Shown here: piece by piece, positions 10,667-17,910 of the stretch
Numbering within the stretch: the stretch's first letter is position 1
How the letters are laid out: each line of letters opens with the position of its first letter
Origin: Micromonospora sp. AMSO31t
Lineage (GTDB): Bacteria > Actinomycetota > Actinomycetes > Mycobacteriales > Micromonosporaceae
Assembly: GCF_008868175.1 (NCBI RefSeq)
Contig: NZ_WBKT01000048.1
Coordinates: 1-37,706 of the forward strand
Direction of reading: 5' to 3'
DNA length: 37,706 nucleotides
Notes under the pieces: model-generated
The model's input: the letters and a program-made list of their open reading frames with translations, nothing else
Databases searched by the model: none
What the model was told of the DNA's origin: nothing
Translations under genes and position numbers: made by a program

Positions 10667-12007
10667 ATGCGACCGTTCCGCCACCGCCGCCTCACCGCCC
10701 TCGTCGCCCTGTCGACCCTGCTGCTCACCGCCGCACCACCGGCCGCCGCGAGCGCCGACGGCTCAGCCCGCCGGACCGGATACCACCGGGTCGGCTACTT
10801 CACCCAGTGGGGCATCTACGGCCGGGCCTTCCCGGTCAGGAAGCTCGACACCTCCGGGGCGGCGAGCCGCCTCACCCACGTCAACTACGCGTTCGGCAAC
10901 ATCAGCGCCGACGGACGGTGCTATGTGGACGGCGGGCCGGGCGAGGGGGACGCCTGGGCCGACTACCAGCGCACCGTCCCGGCGGAGGAGAGCGTCGACG
11001 GCGTCGCCGACGCCTGGGGCGAGCCGCTCAACGGCAACTTCGGCCAGCTCGCCAAGCTCAAGGCCCGGCACCCCGACCTGAAGGTGCTCATCTCGCTGGG
11101 CGGCTGGAGCTGGTCGACGTACCTCTCCGACGCCGCCCGCACCGACGCCTCCCGCCGGGCGTTCGTCGCCTCCTGCATCGACCTCTACCTCAAGGGGAAC
11201 CTGCCGGTCCTGGACGGCGGCAGCGGCGGCCCGGGCGCGGCCGCCGGCGTCTTCGACGGCATCGACCTGGACTGGGAGTGGCCGAACTGGCCCGGCGAAC
11301 CGGGCAACGTGGTCCGCCCCGAGGACCGGGAGAACTTCACCAGGCTGCTCGCCGAGTTCCGCCGGCAGCTCGACGCGTACGGGCGGCAGGCCCACCGGCA
11401 CTACGCGCTGACCGCGTTCCTGCCGGCCAACCCCGCCACCATGGACGCCGGGTACGAGGGCCGGAAGATCTTCCGGTACCTCGACTTCGCCACCGTGCAG
11501 GGGTACGACTTCCACGGTTCCTGGGACTCGGTGACCAACCAGCAGTCGGCGCTGCGCGTGCCGGCCGGCGCGCCGGACGACCCGGACTTCTCCGCCGAGG
11601 TGGCGATCGACGGCTGGATCGCCCGCGGCGCCCCGCGCGGGAAGCTGGTCCTGGGCATCCCCTACTACGGCCGGGGCTGGACCGGCGTGACCGGCGGCGG
11701 GGACGGTCTGTTCCAGCCCGCGGCCGGGCCGGCGCCGGCCACCTTCGAGGCCGGCTCGGAGGACTACAAGCAGCTCAAGACCCTGCCCGGCAAGGGCTAC
11801 GCCGTCCACCGCGACCTGCGCGCGGGGCACGCCTGGCTGTTCGACGGCACGACCCTGTGGACGTACGACGATCCGCTGGTGGTGCTCCAGAAGACGCTCT
11901 ACATCCGCCGGGCCGGGCTGGGCGGGGCGATGGCCTGGTCGCTCGACGGCGACGACGACAACGCGACGCTGACCAGGACGATCAGCCTGGGCCTCACGAC
12001 GCCGTAG
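10667..12007 (+). CDS. Secreted GH18 chitinase
   Basis: A 446-residue exported enzyme cleaving beta-1,4-N-acetylglucosamine links in chitin. ATG 10667 has GGGAG 5 nt upstream. Residues 1-30 form a Sec signal (basic MRPFRHRR, hydrophobic LTALVALSTLLLT, AAASA cleavage region). The GH18 barrel begins near VGYFTQWGIYGR and carries SLGGWSWS and the catalytic DGIDLDWEWP, with Glu204 as proton donor, then a YDFHGSWD strand and MAWSLDGDD at the end. No carbohydrate-binding module is attached, so it is a single-domain chitinase. It has its own promoter upstream and a strong terminator hairpin after the stop. Confidence 0.95.
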   Translation: MRPFRHRRLTALVALSTLLLTAAPPAAASADGSARRTGYHRVGYFTQWGIYGRAFPVRKLDTSGAASRLTHVNYAFGNISADGRCYVDGGPGEGDAWADYQRTVPAEESVDGVADAWGEPLNGNFGQLAKLKARHPDLKVLISLGGWSWSTYLSDAARTDASRRAFVASCIDLYLKGNLPVLDGGSGGPGAAAGVFDGIDLDWEWPNWPGEPGNVVRPEDRENFTRLLAEFRRQLDAYGRQAHRHYALTAFLPANPATMDAGYEGRKIFRYLDFATVQGYDFHGSWDSVTNQQSALRVPAGAPDDPDFSAEVAIDGWIARGAPRGKLVLGIPYYGRGWTGVTGGGDGLFQPAAGPAPATFEAGSEDYKQLKTLPGKGYAVHRDLRAGHAWLFDGTTLWTYDDPLVVLQKTLYIRRAGLGGAMAWSLDGDDDNATLTRTISLGLTTP

Positions 12008-12021
12008 CGCAGCTCGCCGCC

Positions 12022-12057
12022 TCCGCCGCCAGGCCGCCCCTCCCGGCCGGCGGCGGA
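12022..12057 (+). terminator. Terminator hairpin after the chitinase gene
   Basis: TCCGCCGCC (12022-12030) pairs perfectly with GGCGGCGGA (12049-12057). Inside, after a single bulged A, GGCCG pairs with CGGCC around a 7-nt loop. This 14-bp GC stem starts 15 bp after the stop and lacks a U-tract, as is usual in actinobacteria. Confidence 0.75.
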
Positions 12058-12179
12058 TGCGGTGGGCACCGCGGATCGTGCCGCCGCGGCTCCCCGCCCG
12101 GCGGCGGAACCGGCGGTCCCGGCGCCTCGTCCAAGCACCGGACGTCCGGAGACGACCGGACCGGCGGAGGGGCGGGACG

Positions 12180-13067
12180 ATGGGGCGCAGCAGACACCTC
12201 GTGGTGGCCGTCGCGGTGGGCACGCTACTGGCGGGCTGCGCCGCCGGCTCGGAGGCCACCACCGGCCCGCCGGCCGCGAGCGCGGGCCCGCTCGGCGGCG
12301 GATCGTCCCCCGACCCGGTCGGGCTGATCGGCAACTGGGCGGTGACCGCCGCCGACGGCGGGGCCGGTGTGCTGCGACTCGCTCCCTCCGACCAGGGCGA
12401 CCTGCTGTGGTTCGACCGCTGCGGGGTGTCGACGGGGACCTGGCGGGCGGGTGCCGACGGCCTGTTCGTGGCCGAGCTTTCGGGCCTCTCGCCGTCCGGC
12501 CGTCCGGGCTGCCCCTCCGATCCGCGGGGCGGGCCCGCCTGGCTGCCCCGGGCCACCGCGTTCCGCCTGGACGGGAAGACCCCGATCCTCCTCGACGACC
12601 AGGGCCGGCAGGTCGCCCGGCTGGCGCCCGGCGCGAAGCCCGACCCCGGGCCGCACCTGCTGCCGGCGCTGGCCGAGCCGCCCGTGGTCACCCCCGAGGT
12701 CCGGCGGGCCCTCGCGCCGGCCGCCGCCCTGCCGGCGGGCCTGACGCCGCCCGGCCGGGCCGCCCTGCTCGGCCGCTGGGTACCCGCCGGTCCGCAGCGG
12801 GGCGGGCCGGACCCGGCGTACGTGGAGTTGCGGGACGACGGCGGATGGCGCGGCTCCGACGGCTGCAACGGCCAGGGTGGGCGGTGGGTCGCCGGCGCGG
12901 AGGGCGCCCTGCTCGCCACCGCCGGACCCAGCACCCTGATCGGCTGCGCGAACGTCCCGGTGGCGCTCTGGCTGTCCGGGGCGTCCCGGGCGGGGCTGGA
13001 CGGCGACGTGCTGGTGCTCGTGGACGCCGGGGGCGGGGAGACGGGCCGGTTGCGGCGCGACGGCTGA
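12180..13067 (+). CDS. Lipoprotein with two META/HslJ-like domains
   Basis: A 295-residue predicted lipoprotein. ATG 12180 gives a type-II signal MGRSRHLVVAVAVGTLLAGC with Cys20 as the lipidation site. After a Ser/Gly/Pro-rich linker come two related segments. The first is LIGNWAV...LWFDRCGVSTGTWR, about residues 47-95. The second is LLGRWVPAG...SDGCNGQGGRWV...LIGCANVPVALWL, about residues 195-275. The GCN-x-x-x-G pattern in the second is typical of META/HslJ (DUF306) domains; the first looks like a degenerate copy. The cell-surface role is unknown. It is separated from the chitinase by a terminator and probably transcribed independently. Confidence 0.75.
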   Translation: MGRSRHLVVAVAVGTLLAGCAAGSEATTGPPAASAGPLGGGSSPDPVGLIGNWAVTAADGGAGVLRLAPSDQGDLLWFDRCGVSTGTWRAGADGLFVAELSGLSPSGRPGCPSDPRGGPAWLPRATAFRLDGKTPILLDDQGRQVARLAPGAKPDPGPHLLPALAEPPVVTPEVRRALAPAAALPAGLTPPGRAALLGRWVPAGPQRGGPDPAYVELRDDGGWRGSDGCNGQGGRWVAGAEGALLATAGPSTLIGCANVPVALWLSGASRAGLDGDVLVLVDAGGGETGRLRRDG

Positions 13068-13110
13068 CCGGTCGTCCCGGCCGCGGAGGGGGGCGCCCGG
13101 GGCGGCACCG

Positions 13111-13662
13111 TCAGCGCCGGGCCAGCTCCGACTCCAGGCGCTGGACGAGCGTCTTGCGGTCCTTGCCGCCGCGCTCGCGCCGCAGCGCCGCCCGGAGCTG
13201 GCGGGTGTCGAGGCCACGGATCAACTTGACCGCCTCCGTGACCGGCAGGTCCGACAGGGGTCCGGCGGCGTTGGCCTCCTTACGGGCGCGCTTCGCCGGT
13301 CCGGTGTTGGCGACGAACTGCCGCCCGGACCGGGACGCCTGCCGCTTCTTCGTGTCGGTGTCGCGCCGCTGCTCGTCGGAAAGCTGTTCCCACGCCCGTT
13401 TGGGCAGGTAACGCGCGGTCTCACCGTTGCGGCGCGCGCGGGTGGAACCCGACCGGGTCTGCCACTCCTCGGCGCCCCACCGCTGCAGGTTGCGCTGCCG
13501 CTGGTCCCGGGGTCCCTCGAAGCCCCCACCACGCTTCTTGTACTCGTTGGTGAGCAGTTGCGACTTGCGCGCCGACCACTGACCCGGCCGGCCGCCCTTG
13601 TCGGACGCCTGGATCTCCTCCTTGAGCTGCTCCCGGAGTTCGGGCTTCGTGTATCTGGCCAT
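13111..13662 (-). CDS. DUF5872 domain protein
   Basis: A 183-residue basic, hydrophilic protein. The start ATG 13662 (MARYTKPELREQLK) is set by the conserved N-terminus of the family: KPELR...IQASDKGGRPGQWSARKSQLL, then EYKKRGGGF, a GAEEWQTRSGS stretch, a RYLPKRAWEQLS motif and a RSGRQFVANT segment. These match my recollection of DUF5872. The last about 45 residues (LSDLPVTEAVKLIRGLD...LVQRLESEL) look like a separate helical, SAP- or Rho-N-like DNA-binding tail (inferred). No catalytic function is known. It lies downstream of the CGNR gene but behind a terminator hairpin. Confidence 0.75.
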   Translation of the reverse strand: MARYTKPELREQLKEEIQASDKGGRPGQWSARKSQLLTNEYKKRGGGFEGPRDQRQRNLQRWGAEEWQTRSGSTRARRNGETARYLPKRAWEQLSDEQRRDTDTKKRQASRSGRQFVANTGPAKRARKEANAAGPLSDLPVTEAVKLIRGLDTRQLRAALRRERGGKDRKTLVQRLESELARR

Positions 13663-13705
13663 GCGAGGGCGTTCCCACCGACGGCGGGTCACATGCGTCT
13701 GGCCG

Positions 13706-13739
13706 GACACCGGCCGGGTCAGCGGTCCCGGCCGGTGTC
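13706..13739 (-). terminator. 13-bp hairpin with the CGNR stop codon in its loop
   Basis: GACACCGGCCGGG (13706-13718) and CCCGGCCGGTGTC (13727-13739) are perfect complements around an 8-nt loop that contains the TGA stop of the CGNR gene. One arm encodes the last residues of that protein. It probably terminates the CGNR transcript before the DUF5872 gene. Confidence 0.7.
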
Positions 13740-14303
13740 GGTCGGGCGGGACCGGCGGTCGCGGCGCACGGCGTAGGCCCGGCGCATCTTGACGTAGTTG
13801 CCGCATCCGGCCATGGAGCACCAGCGGCGCGCCTGGTTGCGGGAGGCGTCGTAGTAGGCCCACCGGCAGGTGTCCCGGTCGCACACCTTGAGCCGGGTCC
13901 ACACCTGGTCCTGCGCGCACTGCCGGATCGCGTCGACCAGGGCGGCCAACGCCACGTCGAGCGGGCCGGTGCGGGCGGGGACGAGGCGCGGGGCGCCGCC
14001 CGCGAGCGTCAGCCGCACGGGCGCCGCGGCCAGGGCCTCGTCGAGGCGCCGCAGCGCGTCGGGGTCGGCGGGGTGGCCGGCGTGGCCGAGGAGCACCGCC
14101 CGCAGGCCCTCGCGGACGGTGCGGGCCACGGCGAGGTCCGCCCGGCCCAGCCGCGCGCCGGCGGGGACCACCCCCCGCTCGGCGAGCCAGTCCCGCAGCG
14201 CGTCCGGCGTGGTCAGCGACTCCTCGTCGACCTGCGGCTCGAAGGTGTTGACGAAATCGCGCACCAGCCGCACGGCGGCCGGCACCGATCGCTCGTCGCT
14301 CAC
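13719..14303 (-). CDS. CGNR zinc-finger transcriptional regulator (ABATE domain)
   Basis: A 194-residue protein. GTG 14303 (VSDERSVPAAVRLVRDF) is favoured by AAAGGAG 7 nt upstream. The N-terminal about 130 residues form the helical ABATE domain with the usual LVRDFVNT opening. The C-terminal CGNR zinc finger reads CDRDTCRWAYYDASRN then RRWCSMAGCGN, giving the four Cys ligands CxxxxC...CxxxxCGN. Such proteins are thought to bind DNA as stress or metabolite regulators; target genes are unknown. It is divergent from a LacI-family gene, and the shared intergenic region contains repeated operator-like sequences, one of them over its own start region. Confidence 0.9.
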   Translation of the reverse strand: MSDERSVPAAVRLVRDFVNTFEPQVDEESLTTPDALRDWLAERGVVPAGARLGRADLAVARTVREGLRAVLLGHAGHPADPDALRRLDEALAAAPVRLTLAGGAPRLVPARTGPLDVALAALVDAIRQCAQDQVWTRLKVCDRDTCRWAYYDASRNQARRWCSMAGCGNYVKMRRAYAVRRDRRSRPTDTGRDR

Positions 14304-14322
14304 CGTCGGGCTCCTTTCGTTC

Positions 14323-14404
14323 ACACCAGCGTAACGCCTTGACGGGTGTAGCCCCTCTCTGGGATCGTCCGGTGTGTACACCAGCGAAAGGGGTTGGCTG
14401 GTGT
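14323..14404. promoter_or_regulatory. Three ACACCAGC operator-like copies between CGNR and LacI genes
   Basis: ACACCAGC occurs at 14323-14330 and 14378-14385, and inverted as GCTGGTGT at 14397-14404. The last two make a perfect 8-bp inverted repeat with an 11-bp spacer, placed between a weak TTGACG (14339-14344) promoter and the LacI-family start. They could serve autoregulation and control of the divergent CGNR gene. Confidence 0.55.
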
Positions 14405-14432
14405 CCGGAGGGGCGCGGCGGGAGGACGGATC

Positions 14433-15443
14433 GTGGCCACCACGCTCAGGGACGTGGCGCGGCAGGCGCGCGTGTCGGTGAAGACGGTCTCGAACGTCAT
14501 CAACGACCACCCGCACGTCAGTGACGAGTTGCGCCGCCGCGTGCGGGCGGCCGTCGGTGAGCTGGGCTACCGGCCCAACCTCGCGGCCCGCACCCTGCGC
14601 ACCGGCCGCACCGGGCTGCTCGCGCTGATCGTCCCCGACGTCGAGGCGCCCGGCCTGCACGGGTTGGCCCGTGAGGTCGTCCGGGCGGCGACCGGCCGGG
14701 GCTTCCGCGTCGTCGTCGAACATCTCGGACCCGACACCGGGCGTGCCGCGCCCCCGGCGCACCCCGGAGCACCGCCGGGCGTCGACGCCGTCCTGCTCGG
14801 CGCGGACGCCGTGCCGCCGGAGCTGATCGACGCCCACCTCGGCACCGGCACTCCCCTCGTCCTGCTCGGCGACAGCCGCGATCCGCGCTGCGACCAGGTG
14901 GCCCTCGACGGCGCCCGCGCCGCGGCCGACGCCACCGAGCACCTGCTGGGCACCGGGCGTCGGCGCATCGCCGCCATCGGCGCCCGGCCGGATGAGGCCA
15001 CCGGGTCGGCGCAGCCCCGCACCCTCGGCTACCAGCGGGCGGTCCGCCGGGCCGGACTCGACCCACCCGCCGGCTACCTGCGGGCCACCGCCCAGCACCG
15101 GCACGAGGACGGCTACCGGGCCGCCCGGTGGCTGTTCGCGCACGAGCACCGCCCGGACGCCCTCTTCTGCTATTCCGACCGGCTCGCCATCGGCGCCCTG
15201 CGGGCCGCCGCCGACGCCGGGCTGCGGGTGCCCACGGACGTGGCCGTGGTCGGATTCGGCGACAGCGAGGAGGGCCGCTACTCCCGACCGACGCTGACCT
15301 CCGTCTCGGCCGACCCCGCGTTCCTCGCCCGGGAGGCGGTCGCTCTGGTCGCCGCCCGCCTGGACCGCCCGGACGCCCCGCCCGCCCGGATCACCGCGCC
15401 GCACACGATCCTGCCCCGGGAGAGCACCCGCCCGGCCCGTTGA
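14433..15443 (+). CDS. LacI-family transcriptional regulator
   Basis: A 336-residue regulator. GTG 14433 has GGGAGGA 6 nt upstream. Residues 1-50 are the LacI helix-turn-helix and hinge: VATTLRDVARQARVSVKTVS, then NVINDHPHVSDELRRRV and ELGYRPNLAARTLRTGRT. The rest is the periplasmic-binding-like sensor (LLALIVPDVEAPG..., FCYSDRLAIGALRAA, DVAVVGFGDSE, LTSVS). Members usually repress sugar-use genes until an effector sugar binds. There is no sugar operon beside it, so the target may be itself and the divergent CGNR gene through the ACACCAGC repeats. Confidence 0.93.
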   Translation: MATTLRDVARQARVSVKTVSNVINDHPHVSDELRRRVRAAVGELGYRPNLAARTLRTGRTGLLALIVPDVEAPGLHGLAREVVRAATGRGFRVVVEHLGPDTGRAAPPAHPGAPPGVDAVLLGADAVPPELIDAHLGTGTPLVLLGDSRDPRCDQVALDGARAAADATEHLLGTGRRRIAAIGARPDEATGSAQPRTLGYQRAVRRAGLDPPAGYLRATAQHRHEDGYRAARWLFAHEHRPDALFCYSDRLAIGALRAAADAGLRVPTDVAVVGFGDSEEGRYSRPTLTSVSADPAFLAREAVALVAARLDRPDAPPARITAPHTILPRESTRPAR

Positions 15444-15501
15444 CCACCCACCGCCGTCCACTGTGTCCTCGACGTGGCACCCCGGACGTGAAGGGGTGTT
15501 C

Positions 15502-15507
15502 TACAAT
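15502..15507 (+). promoter_or_regulatory. Candidate -10 for the toxin cassette
   Basis: TACAAT is a near-consensus -10 with a predicted start near 15514, about 63 nt before the first cassette gene. There is no clear -35 at 17 bp, so another sigma factor or an activator may be needed. Confidence 0.45.
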
Positions 15508-15576
15508 CGACGCCGCCCTGCGAGGTGCTGGGGATCAGCGGTCGGCACGGGATCCGGGCCTACTCGGGGGAGGCGC

Positions 15577-16023
15577 ATGGTGAGCGGGGCTCTGAGCGGC
15601 GGCGTGCTCGACCCGGACGGCGCCATGGATCAGATGCGGGCCTGGAAGGGCCGCATCGACAAGCTCGCCGCGGACACGAAGGCGATGAGCGACCGCCTCC
15701 AGGAGCTGCGGGTCACGGCCGGGGACGACCACGGCCTGGCCGAGGTGACCGTCGACGCCGGGGGCGCGCTGCTGGACCTGCGCCTGGGCCGGCACATCCA
15801 GCGGGCCTCCCCCGAGGTGGTCGCCCAGGCGGTCATGGAGGCGATCCGGCGGGCGAAGGGACAGCTCGCCGAGCGGTCGCAGGAGATCATCGCGGAGACC
15901 GTCGGCACCGAGTCGGCGGCCGCCCGCGCCATCGCCGAGCGGGTGGGCCGGCAACTGCGCCCCGACCCGGAACCCGGCGGGGGTGAGCCGGGCTCCTACG
16001 GCGGCCACGGCTGGCAACGATGA
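15577..16023 (+). CDS. YbaB/EbfC-like protein, first gene of a type VII-linked toxin cassette
   Basis: About 148 residues. The strong GGGGGAGG sequence (15566-15573) is only 3 nt from ATG 15577 but 6 nt from the next codon, GTG 15580, so translation may begin at the latter. The middle matches the YbaB fold: a long helix (MRAWKGRIDKLAADTKAM), then LAEVTVDAGGALLDLRLG, and a second helix (VVAQAVMEAIRRAKGQL). Classical YbaB is a dimeric nucleoid-associated protein. Copies of this subtype next to EspC/WXG100 genes in actinomycetes more likely serve the secretion cassette (inferred). The stop overlaps the next ATG as ATGA. Confidence 0.8.
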   Translation: MVSGALSGGVLDPDGAMDQMRAWKGRIDKLAADTKAMSDRLQELRVTAGDDHGLAEVTVDAGGALLDLRLGRHIQRASPEVVAQAVMEAIRRAKGQLAERSQEIIAETVGTESAAARAIAERVGRQLRPDPEPGGGEPGSYGGHGWQR

Positions 16024-16346
16024 GCGGGCCGGCCGGCTGGGCCGCCGACCCCGAGCAGATCCGCGCGCACGCCGCGTACGTCGAGGGGTTGCGGGCCCGG
16101 TTCGACGCGGTCCGCGGCGCGAGCGCGCACATCGCGCGGGACGACCAGGCGTACGGGCTGCTGTGCGGGTGGATCTCCGCGATCCTGGAGGACCGGCACA
16201 CCCGCCAGGACGAGCTGGTCGCGTACGTCGACGAGAACCTCAGGCTGGTCGCCGACGGCCTGCGCCGCACCGCGGACAGCTACGACGGTGTGGACGGTGA
16301 CGCGGCCAGCTCGATGGAGGCGATCAGCCGGCGGTTGCGGGCATGA
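16020..16346 (+). CDS. EspC-like type VII secretion target protein
   Basis: A 108-residue helical protein with the size and pattern of the EspC/ESX-associated and WXG100-like group: a first helix (DPEQIRAHAAYVEGLRARFDAV), a turn with YGLLCGW, and a long second helix (LVAYVDENLRLVADGLRRTADSYDGVD) ending in a short tail. Such proteins form helical hairpins that pair with a partner and guide export through the ESX (type VII) machine. ATG 16020 overlaps the previous stop and its own stop overlaps the next ATG, so the three genes look tightly coupled. Confidence 0.75.
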   Translation: MSGPAGWAADPEQIRAHAAYVEGLRARFDAVRGASAHIARDDQAYGLLCGWISAILEDRHTRQDELVAYVDENLRLVADGLRRTADSYDGVDGDAASSMEAISRRLRA

Positions 16347-17044
16347 CCGACGAGTCGCTGGTCGCGGATGTCCGGTCCACGCGGGAGGTGTGGACCGGGT
16401 CGTCGCTGGCCGACGGTGTCGAGGGCCTGGTGGACGCCATCCGCAGCGAGGGCTGGGTGGACGACCTGCTCGCCGGTGCGGCCTTCGGGCTGGACGTCGC
16501 CGCGACGGTGCTGGATCCGTTCAGCGCGTTGCTGGCCAACGGCATCGGCTGGGCGATGGAATACTTCGAGCCGCTGCGGGAGATGCTCGACTGGCTCACC
16601 GGCATGCCCGACGTGGTCGCGTCGCACGCGGCGACCTGGGACAACATGGCCGGCCACCTCCAGCGGATGGCGGCCGACCTGCAGGCGCACCTGGCCGGCG
16701 ACCTGCCCGACTGGCGGGGGCACGCCGCCGAGGCGTACCAGTCGCTGATGAAGAACAACGTGGACGCGATCGCCGGTCTGGGTGGCGCGTCCGCGGCGAT
16801 GGCGGCCGCCACCCAGGCCGCCGGGAACCTCGTCTCGTTCACCCGCGACATCGTCCGGGACCTCATCGCGGACCTCGTGGCGCGCGTCGTCGTCTGGGCC
16901 GTCGAGGCGATCTTCGTGGTCACCATCCCGGTGATCGCCGCGCAGATCACCGCCGCCGTGCTCAAGTGGGCGGGCCGGATCCTGAGCTACACCACGGCGC
17001 TCGTCACCAGCCTCACCAACCTGTCCAAGCTCGTCAACGGCTGA
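16343..17044 (+). CDS. WXG100-like protein with C-terminal hydrophobic region
   Basis: A 233-residue protein. Residues about 85-165 form a WXG100-like helical hairpin: ATWDNMAGHLQRMAADLQAHL, the turn DWRGHAAEAYQ with Trp124-Arg-Gly126, and a second helix. This is the signature of type VII secretion substrates. A long hydrophobic stretch follows (about residues 175-215, VVWAVEAIFVVTIPVIAAQITAAVL), which could insert in a membrane and help deliver the toxin encoded next. No toxin motif is seen in this protein itself. ATG 16343 overlaps the upstream stop by 4 bp, and the toxin gene starts 11 bp after its stop. Confidence 0.75.
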   Translation: MTDESLVADVRSTREVWTGSSLADGVEGLVDAIRSEGWVDDLLAGAAFGLDVAATVLDPFSALLANGIGWAMEYFEPLREMLDWLTGMPDVVASHAATWDNMAGHLQRMAADLQAHLAGDLPDWRGHAAEAYQSLMKNNVDAIAGLGGASAAMAAATQAAGNLVSFTRDIVRDLIADLVARVVVWAVEAIFVVTIPVIAAQITAAVLKWAGRILSYTTALVTSLTNLSKLVNG

Positions 17045-17055
17045 CCGGGGGGATC

Positions 17056-17877
17056 GTGGCGAAGCCCAGGGGACCGCACGGCAGCACCGGTGACGGCGGC
17101 GACGGCGGGGATGTCGGGGATGTCGGCGACGGCGGTGTGCCCCGGCAGCGGGGCGGCGGGTCGCACGGCCGGCCCAGCAGCGTCGCCGAGACCCACCGGG
17201 CCGTCACCGAGGCGGCGGAGAGCGGGCGGCTCGGCGGCCCGAGGTCGACCGACGGCAGGCCCGCCGAGGGGGACGCCGACGCGCAGCGCCCCCAGAACGA
17301 CCCGGAGCTGGGCAAGCACGACGAGAAGACGCTGGAGGAGATCGCCAAGGCGCGCCAGCAGATCGCCGGCCAGCTCCAGGAGATGGTCGACGACGCGTGG
17401 GACCACGTCGACCAGAACCGGGACTCGATCCTCCAGCAGGAGGGCTACCAGCGGCAGCGGGACAAGCTCATCGAGAAGGGCTACCCCGAGGACGTGGCCG
17501 ACCTCATCGTGGAGCGCACCGCGCTGGGCACCGAGTCCCACCGTGAGCTCGCCAACGCGATCGACACCGAGGCGACCACCATGCTCGACCCGGAGACGGG
17601 CTTCCGGCTGCGCACCGAGGTCGGGTACGACGCCCAGGGCGTCGAGACGCCGAAGGTCAAGGACCAGGACTTCCGGCCGGACGTCATCCTGGAGCGGCAG
17701 TACAAGGACGCGGCGACCGACGAGCTGGACTGGGAGGTCGCGCACGCCTACGACCTGAAGACCGGCCTGAAGACCGGCATCGAGCCGAGCTGGGCCAACA
17801 AGGTCAAGCGGGTGCTGGACCTGCCCGAGCACCCGGAGGAGCTACGGCCGACGCAGCGCCCGCTGAGCGTAGACTGA
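17056..17877 (+). CDS. Putative PD-(D/E)XK nuclease toxin
   Basis: A 273-residue protein. GTG 17056 (VAKPRGPHG) follows a G-rich Shine-Dalgarno sequence. Residues about 8-100 are disordered: a Gly/Asp repeat tract (GDGGDGGDVGDVGDGG), then polar linker. Residues about 100-155 form charged helices. The C-terminal domain has RPDVIL with Asp209, then DWEVAHAYDLKTG with Asp233 and Lys235. The D-x23-D-x-K spacing between strands is that of PD-(D/E)XK nucleases, a fold common among polymorphic toxins. The nuclease call is inferred from motif and context: WXG100-like genes upstream and a lone unknown gene, the likely immunity, downstream. It lacks a WXG domain and signal peptide, so export would rely on the preceding proteins. 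Confidence 0.6.
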   Translation: MAKPRGPHGSTGDGGDGGDVGDVGDGGVPRQRGGGSHGRPSSVAETHRAVTEAAESGRLGGPRSTDGRPAEGDADAQRPQNDPELGKHDEKTLEEIAKARQQIAGQLQEMVDDAWDHVDQNRDSILQQEGYQRQRDKLIEKGYPEDVADLIVERTALGTESHRELANAIDTEATTMLDPETGFRLRTEVGYDAQGVETPKVKDQDFRPDVILERQYKDAATDELDWEVAHAYDLKTGLKTGIEPSWANKVKRVLDLPEHPEELRPTQRPLSVD

Positions 17878-17910
17878 CCGGGCCCGGCCGGCGACCCGCG
17901 AAAGGTGCGT

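Noticed and set aside
13068..13110. Hairpin between the lipoprotein and DUF5872 stops
   Set aside because: Only short imperfect CCCGG/CCGGG pairing with a long loop; not convincing against the GC background.
17085..17140. Short Gly/Asp-coding tandem repeats as a mobile or CRISPR-like array
   Set aside because: Repeat units are only 3-9 bp, in frame, and encode a disordered linker of the toxin; no spacers are present.
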